A DNA stretch of 30,515 nt from Methanobacterium sp. (GTDB lineage: Archaea > Methanobacteriota > Methanobacteria > Methanobacteriales > Methanobacteriaceae): assembly GCA_030539815.1 (NCBI GenBank), contig JAUNXM010000008.1, positions 1 to 30,515 on the forward strand. Reading direction: 5' to 3'. Of the stretch, positions 8,263 to 19,892 are shown piece by piece (positions within the stretch are counted from its first letter, which is position 1; every line of letters begins with the position of its first letter). The position numbers and the translations under genes were made by a program. A model generated the notes under the pieces. The model did not search any database. It had not been told where the DNA came from and saw only the letters and a list, made by a program, of their open reading frames with translations.

Positions 8263-8664
8263 AATTTAATTCTCCATTATTTTAATGACAATTTTTATTT
8301 TATTTAGACGGTTTTTGCAAATTTGATAATTCACTTTTTTTCATGTTGACTGAATTCAATTGATCATTAGGGTTACATATTAAACCTTACTTATAAGGTT
8401 TAATTTATAACTTTTAAGTTATAACTTATAACTATTTACTAATACAGATTTTTTATTATACCCTCAGGAAATGTTCAGCTGTACCAATCAAGTATTTGAT
8501 TAGCTTAAAAATAAGTTTTTTCCCATATTTAATCTCATTATCATATCTTTTCCCGGTAAATTTCACCAAAATTCAACCAAGATTTCAGGTTCTATCCAGT
8601 ATTGCTGAAAATTAAAATCATTCAAGGAAAAAATAAAAAATTTTAAAAGATTCCTAGTCTTTGA
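8263..8664. other. AT-rich spacer between ilvE 3' end and uppP
   Basis: This 402-base spacer has no coding potential that I can support. It carries several inverted repeats: AAACCTT/AAGGTTT (8382-8401), TTATAACTT/AAGTTATAA (8405-8424) and AATCAA-GTAT-TTGATT (8486-8501), plus the TTATAACTTATAA element (8419-8431). It should contain the uppP promoter and the ilvE terminator, but no TATA stands out. Confidence 0.55.
8382..8431. repeat. Nested inverted repeats with TTATAACTTATAA element
   Basis: AAACCTT-ACTTAT-AAGGTTT (8382-8401) is followed by TTATAACTT-TT-AAGTTATAA (8405-8424, 9-base arms), and the latter runs into TTATAACTTATAA (8419-8431). It could form alternative hairpins or bind a protein; no known family is recognised. 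Confidence 0.5.
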
Positions 8665-9585
8665 TTAGATGAAAGTGAGCCATCCATAGGTATCCTTGGC
8701 ATCACCTTCTAAAATTGCGAAGAACTTATCCTGCAATTTTTTCGTTATAGCTCCCTGTTTACCATTCCCAACAGATATTTGGTCAACAGACCGGATAGGC
8801 GTGATTTCTGCAGCGGTACCAGTTAAAAAGAGTTCATCCGCAATGTAAAGCATTTCCCGTGGTATTTCTTCTTCTTTAACTTCCAGATCCATTTCCTGGG
8901 CCAGGGTGATCACCGAATTCCTGGTGATACCATCCAGTAATGAAGAAGCACGTGGTGGGGTGTGCAGGATTCCATCCTTTACAATGAAAATGTTTTCACC
9001 ACTACCTTCACTCACCATTCCCTGGTAGTCCAGCATTATGGCCTCGTCGTACCCATTGGCCACTGCTTCCATTTTAGCCAGCTGACTGTTCATGTAATTG
9101 GAACCAGCCTTGGCCATGTTGGGCATGGTATTGGGGGCCATACGGCGCCAAGTGGAAACGCCAACGTCTACCCCGACTTCTAAGGCTTCCTCTCCAAGGT
9201 ACTTTCCCCAGGCCCAAACCGCGATGATAGACTCCACAGGACAGTTAAGTGGGTAAACCCCTAGCTCTCCATAACCTCTGAAGATCACCGGGCGGATGTA
9301 ACAGGCATCCAACTGGTTAATCTTAATTGTATCCAGAATAGCTTGACCAAAGTCTTCCTGGGAGTAAGGAATTCCCATCCTGTATATCTTGGCAGAATTG
9401 TAGAGACGCGCCACGTGTTCTGCCAACCGGAACACTGCCGGACCCTTTTTAGTTTTATAGCAACGTATTCCTTCAAAAACACTTGAACCATAGTGTACAA
9501 CGTGTGATAATGCGTGAACATTCGCTTTTTTCCAATCAACGAATTCTCCATTGAACCATATTTTTCCTGACTCGTCAAAGGCCAT
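8665..9585 (-). CDS. ilvE: Branched-chain amino acid aminotransferase
   Basis: PLP-dependent fold-type IV transaminase that makes valine, leucine and isoleucine from their 2-oxo acids with glutamate. From the ATG at 9585 it is 306 residues. [10 protein letters not shown] opens the protein; the PLP lysine is K159 in [13 protein letters not shown]41 and the [11 protein letters not shown] and [10 protein letters not shown] segments form the phosphate and substrate sites. A longer frame begins with TTG at 9597, but the bases that would encode its second and third residues are the ribosome binding site GAGGG for the ATG at 9585, so the shorter start is chosen. It completes the valine/isoleucine route with ilvB, ilvN, ilvC and ilvD, all within the window but in separate transcription units. 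Confidence 0.95.
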   Translation of the reverse strand: MAFDESGKIWFNGEFVDWKKANVHALSHVVHYGSSVFEGIRCYKTKKGPAVFRLAEHVARLYNSAKIYRMGIPYSQEDFGQAILDTIKINQLDACYIRPVIFRGYGELGVYPLNCPVESIIAVWAWGKYLGEEALEVGVDVGVSTWRRMAPNTMPNMAKAGSNYMNSQLAKMEAVANGYDEAIMLDYQGMVSEGSGENIFIVKDGILHTPPRASSLLDGITRNSVITLAQEMDLEVKEEEIPREMLYIADELFLTGTAAEITPIRSVDQISVGNGKQGAITKKLQDKFFAILEGDAKDTYGWLTFI

Positions 9586-9638
9586 GTTATCCCTCAAAAT
9601 TAAATAATGATCTTATCTTGAATCTTATTGGTTAAACT

Positions 9639-9650
9639 AGTATAAATTGT
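9639..9650 (-). promoter_or_regulatory. ilvE TATA box
   Basis: On the minus strand AATTTATACTAG lies 54-65 bases upstream of the ilvE ATG, predicting a leader of about 30 bases that includes the GAGGG ribosome binding site. Confidence 0.4.
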
Positions 9651-9784
9651 ATTTGCAGCAATACCCCTCCTTCACAAGTATGCATTAAACCACCATACAT
9701 TAATATTGTTCACGCAGTTTTCTAGCTCAAAAAAACAAATTAGTATAAACTTTTTTTCAATGTCACCGGGCACTCTTGGAAAAC

Positions 9785-9793
9785 TTTATATAA
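9785..9793 (+). promoter_or_regulatory. tRNA-Val TATA box
   Basis: TTTATATAA, preceded by a purine-rich GGAAAAC BRE-like stretch, ends 32 bases before the first tRNA. This is a strong archaeal promoter match. No comparable box precedes the second tRNA, so the two are probably one transcript. Confidence 0.65.
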
Positions 9794-9824
9794 CTTCCCT
9801 ACCAAACCATGGAAGTACCTAGTA

Positions 9825-9900
<76 letters not shown>

Positions 9901-9981
9901 TAAACCTATTATTCATTTAGTGATTGTTATTTTCTTGCTTAATAAGCATGAAATTCTAATAAAAAAATCTTATTTCAACTC

Positions 9982-10063
<82 letters not shown>

Positions 10064-10429
10064 ATCATACTAAACTCATTTTGAAACTAATGGGCGTCAA
10101 TTCACTAGATTAAAATAATGGTTGATAAAAAGACCAGGAATAATTTTAACCTGCTAATTAAAACTAACCTTTTCATGTATTTTTAATGAGCCCTATTTTT
10201 AAGTTTGGAATCCACGCATGATGTTTCCCTACTAACTTCCCACCTGAATACAAATTTTTTAGATATTTTATCCACGGTCATTTTTTAGTTTGATTATTAA
10301 ATGGTTTAGATTTGAATAATTCTCCCATGATCTAAACTGATAGGGTAAAGGAAAAGAAGGTATTTAAGAATTAAATTTGTTATTAAACAATTTAATGGAG
10401 ATTCTTAAAAAATTGTTAAAAAAAGAATT
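10064..10429. other. AT-rich spacer after tRNA-Val pair
   Basis: This stretch lies between the tRNAs and the 3' end of the minus-strand membrane protein gene. I see no open frame, structured RNA or clear promoter; only homopolymeric A/T runs, which may serve as the minus-strand terminator near 10400-10429. Confidence 0.5.
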
Positions 10430-11257
<828 letters not shown>

Positions 11258-11266
11258 CTTCTAACA

Positions 11267-11297
<31 letters not shown>

Positions 11298-11371
11298 TAT
11301 TTACTAGATGATAATATTTGTTTTCTATTTCTTTATACTTAAAACTGTTCCCCTCATCAACTGATTAATTC

Positions 11372-11403
<32 letters not shown>

Positions 11404-11411
11404 TTGCGTCT

Positions 11412-12188
11412 ATGACCATTCTCATCACTAATGACGATGGAGTTAACTCCTCTGGCATCATCGCTGCTAAAAAAGCAGCAGAAAAACTGGGAGAAACTCT
11501 TGTTGTTGCCCCTGCAACTCAGCAAAGTGGAATAGGCCATGCTTTAACCCTTTTCGAGCCTATAAGGGTTACCAACACTCACATGCTTGATGGTGGGGAA
11601 GCTTACATGGTATCAGGTACACCTACCGACGCGTTAATCATTGGAATCTTCCAGATTGCCGATAAAAAACCCGATTTAGTAATTTCTGGAATAAATATTG
11701 GTGAAAATCTTGGTAAATCCGAGCTAACAACTTCTGGAACAATTGGGGCGGCAATGGAGGCGGCTGTCCATGGTATTCCTGCACTTTCAGTTTCTCTGCA
11801 GGTTACCAGGGGAGATATCAAGTTTCATGATGGGCATGTGGATATTGACTTTTCCCATGCACAAAAAATGACCGAAAGGGTGGCCAGAATGATTCTGGAA
11901 AAGGGTTTACCAGAAGGAGTGGATTTTTTAAATTTAAACATTCCCTCACATCCAAAAAATGACTGCTTAAAATTAACCCGTTTAGGGGACAGAATGTACA
12001 GAGTTCATATCAAAGAGCGCCTGGACCCTAGAGGAAGACCTTACTACTGGATTGACGGTGATTCGGTGGAAGATGATGAGTTGGGCACTGATGTCCATAC
12101 CCTTAAGCATGAAAATTGTGCCACATTGACTCCTATTTCATTGGATGCCACCTCTTCTTTGGAAAAAATGGTTGATTGGATGGATTAA
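11412..12188 (+). CDS. surE: 5'/3'-nucleotidase SurE
   Basis: Divalent-metal phosphatase acting on nucleoside monophosphates. MTILITNDDGVNSSG opens the protein with metal ligands D8 and D9; S39 (ATQQSG) and N95 (ISGINIGEN) complete the metal site, and TSGTIGAAMEA follows. From this ATG it has 258 residues, normal for the family. An in-frame ATG at 11388 would add eight residues, but it has no ribosome binding site and the family starts at the strand encoded from 11412. GAGGT lies 14 bases before 11412, rather far. A TATA-like CTTTATACTTA (about 11331-11341) precedes it. It is divergent from the membrane nuclease-fold gene. Confidence 0.94.
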   Translation: MTILITNDDGVNSSGIIAAKKAAEKLGETLVVAPATQQSGIGHALTLFEPIRVTNTHMLDGGEAYMVSGTPTDALIIGIFQIADKKPDLVISGINIGENLGKSELTTSGTIGAAMEAAVHGIPALSVSLQVTRGDIKFHDGHVDIDFSHAQKMTERVARMILEKGLPEGVDFLNLNIPSHPKNDCLKLTRLGDRMYRVHIKERLDPRGRPYYWIDGDSVEDDELGTDVHTLKHENCATLTPISLDATSSLEKMVDWMD

Positions 12189-12376
12189 ATCATTGCAACC
12201 TTTAATTAGTACATCTTACAATAATCAATCTCCTTAATTCATTTATTTAAGTATCATATCATCTAAATCCCCTCAAAAAAAATATTTTTAAATAAAAGAG
12301 GATATTTAAAGTTTTTCGTTTAATATGAATCATAAAAGTCCTATTAATAATTAAACGTCTGTTGTTAGTGAATTAG

Positions 12377-12694
12377 ATGGAAGCAAAGGATTGCAGAAAC
12401 AGGATAATTAAAATAGGTTCTACGGTACGTTATATTGGGACTCGTACTGTGGGGGTGGCTGCTGAAATTCAAGTTCACCAGTTGTTGACATGGATTAAAT
12501 TGGATTCAAGCGGTCTTTTGTATCGATCCGACTACCTTGAACTTGTTGATAACTTGCCCTTAAAGAGAAAATTAGTGGCAAAAAATCATAATGAAAGTTA
12601 TAAGGAAAGGATTTTCAGTTCTAGGATGTTTAATAAACCTGCTGCTACCCAAATATCTGATCATACCGATGGTCCTGGTTATGGTGGAGGTTAG
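12377..12694 (+). CDS. DUF2098 family protein
   Basis: A 105-residue cytosolic protein of an uncharacterised archaeal family found mainly in methanogens. The conserved core is at residues 8-56: IIKIGSTVRYIGTRTVGVAA, then TWIKLDSSGLLYRSDYLEL, which suggests a small SH3-like beta barrel. The C-terminal half (about 60-105) is polar and ends in Gly-rich GYGGG. The ATG has only a weak TAGTGA upstream. No partner or activity is known to me. It is convergent with the methanogenesis marker 12 gene, and a tiny open frame follows after three bases. Confidence 0.78.
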   Translation: MEAKDCRNRIIKIGSTVRYIGTRTVGVAAEIQVHQLLTWIKLDSSGLLYRSDYLELVDNLPLKRKLVAKNHNESYKERIFSSRMFNKPAATQISDHTDGPGYGGG

Positions 12695-12697
12695 ATA

Positions 12698-12769
12698 ATG
12701 GCTGATGTTAATGGCAATCAATTAGATTCTAATGTATTTTCTACAGTAGACATATTTTTCATTTTTTAA
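12698..12769 (+). CDS. Possible 23-residue ORF after DUF2098 gene
   Basis: ATG at 12698 follows the DUF2098 stop by three bases and is preceded by GGTGGAGG at good spacing, which would allow translational coupling. It would encode 23 residues starting MADVNGNQLDSN and ending in Phe/Ile-rich sequence. The ribosome-binding-like bases also encode the terminal glycines of DUF2098, so the match may be incidental, and the frame runs through the first TCTACAGTAGA palindrome. It may be a remnant of a longer gene. Weakly supported. Confidence 0.2.
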   Translation: MADVNGNQLDSNVFSTVDIFFIF

Positions 12770-12858
12770 ATCTTTTTTGTACCTAATCTTACGGGATTTT
12801 TCTACAGTAGACCAATAATTGTGATGCTCTCCTGAATAAAATTTCTACAGTAGAAATT
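12740..12858. repeat. Cluster of three TCTACAGTAGA palindromes
   Basis: The 11-base palindrome TCTACAGTAGA occurs exactly at 12740-12750, 12801-12811 and 12844-12854. Copies 1 and 2 share TTTTCTACAGTAGAC, and copy 3 extends to the 19-base perfect palindrome AATTTCTACAGTAGAAATT (12840-12858). Start-to-start distances are 61 and 43. The motif was not noticed elsewhere in the window. The cluster lies between convergent genes. Function unknown; possible protein-binding array or degenerate mobile repeat. Confidence 0.75.
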
Positions 12859-12965
12859 ATATTAACTATTATTTAATACTTAAATCCGTTAAATCCTTTT
12901 TAAAAATTAAATTGATGATTTTTCAACATGAATATTCAACTAATCAGAATTTAGCTAAAATTAGG

Positions 12966-13961
12966 CTATTGAATGATTTCAATTCCAAGTATGTCCTGGG
13001 TACCTTCAAAAACAGCCCTGGCAATCTGGGCACTTCCCACCGAACCAGAGGTAGGGGGTAACATTACCACTTCTCCAATATCTTCAACTTTATCCTTCAG
13101 GTTGCCAAAAAAATCAAATGGTTCCTGCATAGATCCCACCGAGCCAGTAAGCACTACTCCTTCCATTGGATTATGGGCAATTCCAGCCAGTCCCCATATT
13201 TCCATGGCAATAGTCATTAGCATGGTCTCCAGGGCCAGTTCTGCCTTAGGATCTCCCTCCTGGTACATTTGAAAGAGAATATCCTTGGCGTTTGCTACCT
13301 TTACATCTATCCCTGCCACTTTAACTGCCCCCGCATGAGAAAAACATTGATTTGCAGTTCTCAATCCTTCATCAACCTCTCTGATCATTTTCAAATCAAG
13401 AGGTCCATGTACAATGCCCATGGATCCAAGACATGCATCCACTGCACCCCGGATCTTACCATTTTCCAGGAGCAGACTCACGGTGTTAGAGCTGATATCG
13501 GATACAATGAAATTATCATAACCAGTTTCCAGATGGGCATTGTAACATATGCTTACCTTCTCGGCACTGGCGTGATGAGAATAGGCAGCCTGGAAAAGAG
13601 GATCCAAACATGGGGTACCCTGGTGCAGTCCTGGTATTAATATTGTGGGGATACCTGATTGTTCAATTTCCTCGTAAACTGCGGTTCCTCCTCCGGTAAC
13701 TTTCCCCGCTCCTTCAATTGATAAAATTCCTCGATTTTTAACCTTTTCCAGGGGCTTTATTTCACTGAGGCCATCGCCCATGGCATAAGTAATGGCCATT
13801 AGTTGGATGGAATCTAAATCAACTATTTTTGAAAGCTCTTCCATGGCCAGAACTTCACCAGATGAGAGCTCATCCCTGCCTATTTTGAGATGTTGGGGGT
13901 TTTGGTGTAAAACTGTAAAAGAAACACCAGTAGTGCCGTGATCCATTCCTACAAATACCAT
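12966..13961 (-). CDS. Methanogenesis marker protein 12 (UPF0285)
   Basis: A 331-residue protein of a family restricted to methanogens and related archaea, with an ASKHA (acetate/sugar kinase, Hsp70, actin-like) fold. The first phosphate-binding loop is visible as VGMDHGTTGVSFTV (residues 4-17). Downstream are GAGKVTGGGTAVYEE, LIPGLHQGTPCLD, NFIVSDISSNTVSLL (the second phosphate loop region) and VVLTGSVGSM (adenosine motif), in the order expected for this fold. The biochemical role is not established. ATG start is preceded by GGTGA with five-base spacing. It is convergent with DUF2098 and upstream of nothing on its own strand except a long spacer, so it is probably monocistronic. It is the clearest marker that the host is a methanogen. 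Confidence 0.93.
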   Translation of the reverse strand: MVFVGMDHGTTGVSFTVLHQNPQHLKIGRDELSSGEVLAMEELSKIVDLDSIQLMAITYAMGDGLSEIKPLEKVKNRGILSIEGAGKVTGGGTAVYEEIEQSGIPTILIPGLHQGTPCLDPLFQAAYSHHASAEKVSICYNAHLETGYDNFIVSDISSNTVSLLLENGKIRGAVDACLGSMGIVHGPLDLKMIREVDEGLRTANQCFSHAGAVKVAGIDVKVANAKDILFQMYQEGDPKAELALETMLMTIAMEIWGLAGIAHNPMEGVVLTGSVGSMQEPFDFFGNLKDKVEDIGEVVMLPPTSGSVGSAQIARAVFEGTQDILGIEIIQ

Positions 13962-14072
13962 ATGTTCACCATGGGACGTGTGTAAATGTAATCTGTGATT
14001 AATAGTAAGATTATTATTTCCCTTTCAAGATTAATTGTGTCTTTAAATAAAAAAAATATAGTGTGTGGATGT

Positions 14073-15059
<987 letters not shown>

Positions 15060-15125
15060 GGGGTCACCTCTTTTAAAATGGAAAAGAAATACAACTAATG
15101 GTATGTAGAAATTTTTTTCTAGTTC

Positions 15126-15136
15126 AAATTTATATG
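15126..15136 (-). promoter_or_regulatory. Internal TATA box before ilvC
   Basis: On the minus strand CATATAAATTT lies 67-77 bases upstream of the ilvC ATG, predicting a leader of about 43 bases. It implies that ilvC can be transcribed apart from ilvBN. Confidence 0.4.
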
Positions 15137-15306
15137 TCTAATATTGATGGAGTTTAATTAATAAAGTTTGCCCTGTGTTAAAATTAAGGAATTCTAACAT
15201 CATTTGAAGGTTCAAACCGCTTATTTTAAGATCCTTAATATTTAAGCTGCTAAGCCATGTTAATAATAAGGAAAAAAAATAAAGAATGAAGGTTTTAAAG
15301 AAATTC

Positions 15307-15807
15307 CTATATGGTCTTGGAACCCCTGGATATGGCAGTTGGCCCCGTTCTGGATATTTCTTTGATACCAAAACTCCTTAAAAGATCAATAAGGGCGTCA
15401 ATTTTTTCAGAGGTCCCAGTAATCTCCAGGGTAAGATTTTCTGGTCCGGCGTCAACGATTCTGCCCCGGAAAATATTGGCGTACTGAATAATCTCTGAAC
15501 GGGCTCTTTCTGAGGTGGCATGGGTTTTTATGAGGCATAGTTCCCGGATAACAGTTCCCTCAGGATCCAGATCCCGGACTTTAATGACCTCGATGATCTT
15601 GTTCAGCTGTTTGGTAATCTGCTCCAGGACTTTCTCATCACCCCGGGATATAATGGTCATACGGGCCAGTCCATCCTGTTCTGAGGGGCCAACGGTGATG
15701 CTGTCAATGTTGAAACCTCTACGGGTGAAAAGGCCTGATACACGTTGCAGTACACCGGGGCGGTGCATTACTATGGCGCTGATTATGTGGCTTCTTTGTT
15801 CATCCAT
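15307..15807 (-). CDS. ilvN: Acetolactate synthase regulatory subunit
   Basis: Small subunit that stimulates IlvB and confers feedback inhibition by valine. The N-terminal ACT domain (about residues 5-80) reads HIISAIVMHRPGVLQRVSGL with the conserved GFNIDSI following; the C-terminal half carries RARSEIIQYANIFRGRIVD and ends in LRSFGIKEISRTGPTAI, typical of the long (about 165-residue) small subunits. Its ATG starts one base after the ilvB stop, with GGAGGGGA inside the end of ilvB, so the two are translationally coupled and transcribed together. Confidence 0.96.
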   Translation of the reverse strand: MDEQRSHIISAIVMHRPGVLQRVSGLFTRRGFNIDSITVGPSEQDGLARMTIISRGDEKVLEQITKQLNKIIEVIKVRDLDPEGTVIRELCLIKTHATSERARSEIIQYANIFRGRIVDAGPENLTLEITGTSEKIDALIDLLRSFGIKEISRTGPTAISRGSKTI

Positions 15808-15808
15808 T

Positions 15809-17554
<1,746 letters not shown>

Positions 17555-17642
17555 CTAATTGTGTTTATCGAAATAATTTCAATTCTGAAAAAAATCTTGT
17601 TATTACATTATGCCGATTTAGTTTTTATGTTATATGTATTTG

Positions 17643-17655
17643 TATATATAATAAC
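17643..17655 (-). promoter_or_regulatory. ilvB TATA box
   Basis: On the minus strand TTATTATATATAC lies about 90-100 bases upstream of the ilvB ATG. Transcription would start near 17620, giving a leader of about 65 bases. Confidence 0.45.
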
Positions 17656-17656
17656 A

Positions 17657-17689
17657 ATTGAAATCTTTGATTGGAATTATTGAAATCTT
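17657..17689. promoter_or_regulatory. Direct repeat ATTGAAATCTT upstream of ilvB
   Basis: ATTGAAATCTT occurs exactly at 17657-17667 and 17679-17689, 22 bases apart (two helical turns), immediately upstream of the ilvB TATA box. An inverted ATTGAAAT lies in the ilvB leader at 17576-17583. This fits a regulator binding one DNA face. Regulator unknown. Confidence 0.45.
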
Positions 17690-17708
17690 AAGGGTTAATA
17701 CCGGGACT

Positions 17709-17742
17709 CATTTCAACCTTATAAGGGACCATTTTAACCTTA
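17709..17742. promoter_or_regulatory. Direct repeat CATTTYAACCTTA upstream of purD
   Basis: CATTTCAACCTTA (17709-17721) and CATTTTAACCTTA (17730-17742) match at 12 of 13 positions and are 21 bases apart. They lie 17-50 bases upstream of the purD TATA candidate TTATATTTG (17759-17767). Candidate operator for purD or shared with ilvB. Confidence 0.45.
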
Positions 17743-17811
17743 AAAAAGAAACCAAGAATTATATTTGTTTAAAATTAAAGATGTTTATATTAAGAAAATT
17801 GGAGGGTTATT

Positions 17812-19122
17812 ATGAAGATTCTGGTGGTAGGAACTGGAGCAAGAGAACACGCAATTTGTCAGGCAATACACGGAGACGCTGATATTTATTCAATAATGAG
17901 TAATCAAAACCCTGGTATAGCTCGCATTTCCCAATTCAAGATTGGTAGTGAAATGGACATTGAAATGGTGAAAAAATACGCCTTGGACATGAATGTGGAC
18001 ATGGCCATAATCGGGCCGGAAGCACCCCTGGAACATGGTATTGTGGATACATTACAGGAATCCGGAATCCCCTGTGTGGGGCCTACCCAGCAGGCCGCCA
18101 GAATCGAAACAGACAAAGCATTCATGCGTGCTCTGTTTACCAAGCATAACATATCTGGTTCCATTGCCTACGGGTCCTTTAACACAGTAGAAGATGCTGG
18201 AGAGTTCATTGATGAATTTGCCCAGGACGTAGTAGTAAAACCAGTGGGGTTAACTGGTGGAAAAGGTGTTAAAATAGTGGGCGAACATCTTAAAGATTCT
18301 GAAGATGCTAAAAATTATGTTAAAGAGATTATTGATAATAAAATTGGGGGCCATGCCGGCGTAGTACTGGAAGAACGTCTTATTGGTGAGGAATTCACAG
18401 TACAGGCTCTGGTTGATGGCGACCACTTGATTCCCATGCCTGCAGCTCAGGACCATCCTCATGCTTACGAAGGTGATCAGGGCCCCATAACTGGTGGAAT
18501 GGGGTCTTACTCCGATAAAGATGGATTATTACCTTTCCTTGGATCTAAAGATTATGATGCTGCGGTAAAGGTAATGGAAGAAACTATTAATGCTGTTAAA
18601 AAGGAAGTTGGCCCCTATAAAGGGGTTCTTTATGGTCAGTTCATGTTATGTCGTGATGGTCCTAAATTAGTGGAATATAACGCGCGTTTCGGAGACCCTG
18701 AAGCCATGAATGTCTTACCCCTTATGGAAACCAGTATGGTGGATTTATGTCAGGGGGTGGTGGATGGAAATCTTAAAAAAGCCCAGTTCAAACCCCAAGC
18801 AACGGTCTGTAAATACTTGGTACCCAATGGTTACCCTGAAAATGGAAAAGCAGGCCAACCCATCAAGGTGGATGAGGAAAAAATTAAAGCAGAGGGTGGG
18901 ATGGTGTTCTATGCCGCTGTAAACCAGCAAGATGGTAAAGTATTCACCACCGGTTCCCGGGCTCTAGGCCTGGTCACCACTGCCGATAGTATCCAAGATG
19001 CCGAAGAACGATGTGAAAGAGCTACCCAGTACGTGCAGGGTGACTTGTATCATCGTAAGGATGTTGGAACTGAAGAACTAATCTTTAAGCGTATTCTGCA
19101 TATGAAAGAAATTCGTGGTTAA
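17812..19122 (+). CDS. purD: Phosphoribosylamine-glycine ligase (GAR synthetase)
   Basis: ATP-grasp ligase joining 5-phosphoribosylamine and glycine to GAR, step two of de novo purine synthesis. The 436-residue protein opens with [13 protein letters not shown], the N-domain phosphate loop, followed by [14 protein letters not shown]; the ATP-grasp core has [42 protein letters not shown] and [15 protein letters not shown], the last bearing the Mg2+ ligands. Length is normal. ATG has GGAGGG six bases upstream. It begins a rightward run with the coiled-coil gene (47 bases downstream) and argF. No other purine genes are in the window. Confidence 0.97.
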   Translation: MKILVVGTGAREHAICQAIHGDADIYSIMSNQNPGIARISQFKIGSEMDIEMVKKYALDMNVDMAIIGPEAPLEHGIVDTLQESGIPCVGPTQQAARIETDKAFMRALFTKHNISGSIAYGSFNTVEDAGEFIDEFAQDVVVKPVGLTGGKGVKIVGEHLKDSEDAKNYVKEIIDNKIGGHAGVVLEERLIGEEFTVQALVDGDHLIPMPAAQDHPHAYEGDQGPITGGMGSYSDKDGLLPFLGSKDYDAAVKVMEETINAVKKEVGPYKGVLYGQFMLCRDGPKLVEYNARFGDPEAMNVLPLMETSMVDLCQGVVDGNLKKAQFKPQATVCKYLVPNGYPENGKAGQPIKVDEEKIKAEGGMVFYAAVNQQDGKVFTTGSRALGLVTTADSIQDAEERCERATQYVQGDLYHRKDVGTEELIFKRILHMKEIRG

Positions 19123-19169
19123 TACTATATTGGCTGTTATTTACAAAAAATAATTCATCGGTGGTTTAA

Positions 19170-19745
19170 ATGGCCCGTTCCAGAAAATATCTAAATCATT
19201 TACCTAATATCCCGAAGATCAAGGATCTTGCCAACGATATACTGGATTATGAGCTGAAGCTGGATCAGGTTCTCCAGGATCAAACTAGGTTAAAAAATGA
19301 AATCATGGCATTACAATCTCAGGTATTATCCCTGGATAACGATGAATCCTCTGAAGAACTGGAAAACACACAATTAAAATTGAATGAGCTATCCCACCTT
19401 CTTATATTGCAGGATAAAGAAATATCCCATTTAAAAAACAATATCCGCAGTTTCCAGGCTGGGGTTGATGATGAAATTAGGGAGGGGTTATCTCAACTTT
19501 TTCATGAAGCCAAATCAAATTTACAAGAAGCGAAAATGGACATGGTCCAACACCAAAAAATGGTGAAAGCCTCTCAACTTGGGCTTATGAATAGTTCTGC
19601 TAAAAAATCCCAAGAGAAACATGATGAATGGATCCAAAATGTGAATAAAGTCATCAATGATGAAGAAAGGATTAAAGAAAGTGAAAAACAGATTGAAGCT
19701 ATTAAGAGAGTTTATAGACTTGAATTCGGTGACGATACTGTTTAA
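19170..19745 (+). CDS. Unrecognised coiled-coil protein
   Basis: I do not recognise this 191-residue protein. It is highly charged, has no signal peptide or membrane segment, and is predicted to be almost wholly alpha-helical. Long heptad-like stretches are at about 20-100 and 100-185, with a basic N terminus (MARSRKYLNHLPNIPKIKDL) and a kink around the NSSAKKSQEKHDEW segment (about 141-154). Composition is rich in Lys, Glu, Gln and Asn and contains no Cys. ATG is preceded by GGTGG with good spacing. It follows purD by 47 bases and is probably co-transcribed. A structural or scaffolding role is possible, but nothing in the sequence fixes it. Local base composition is similar to its neighbours, so recent transfer is not indicated. 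Confidence 0.75.
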   Translation: MARSRKYLNHLPNIPKIKDLANDILDYELKLDQVLQDQTRLKNEIMALQSQVLSLDNDESSEELENTQLKLNELSHLLILQDKEISHLKNNIRSFQAGVDDEIREGLSQLFHEAKSNLQEAKMDMVQHQKMVKASQLGLMNSSAKKSQEKHDEWIQNVNKVINDEERIKESEKQIEAIKRVYRLEFGDDTV

Positions 19746-19892
19746 CAATATTAATCATTTTTTCATAAACTTTAAGTAAAAGTATCAGCAGATATTTCAA
19801 CTTAAAAAGAATAAGAAGTTCACTAATAACTGCAAAAATATAACACGTAATGATTAATTCCACGGAAAAGAGGATAAATTAGGGATGAGGCT

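Noticed and set aside
9586..9597. Upstream TTG start for ilvE
   Set aside because: Those bases form the GAGGG ribosome binding site of the ATG at 9585.
10213..10234. GGAA...TTCC pair after the tRNA genes considered as an NrpR operator
   Set aside because: The half-sites are separated by about 14 bases instead of 6, so they do not fit the operator.
12740..12858. Resemblance of AATTTCTAC...GTAGA to a Cas12a crRNA repeat stem
   Set aside because: The palindrome has a one-base centre instead of a 4-5-base loop, the repeats are only 11-15 bases with irregular spacing, and no cas genes are present.
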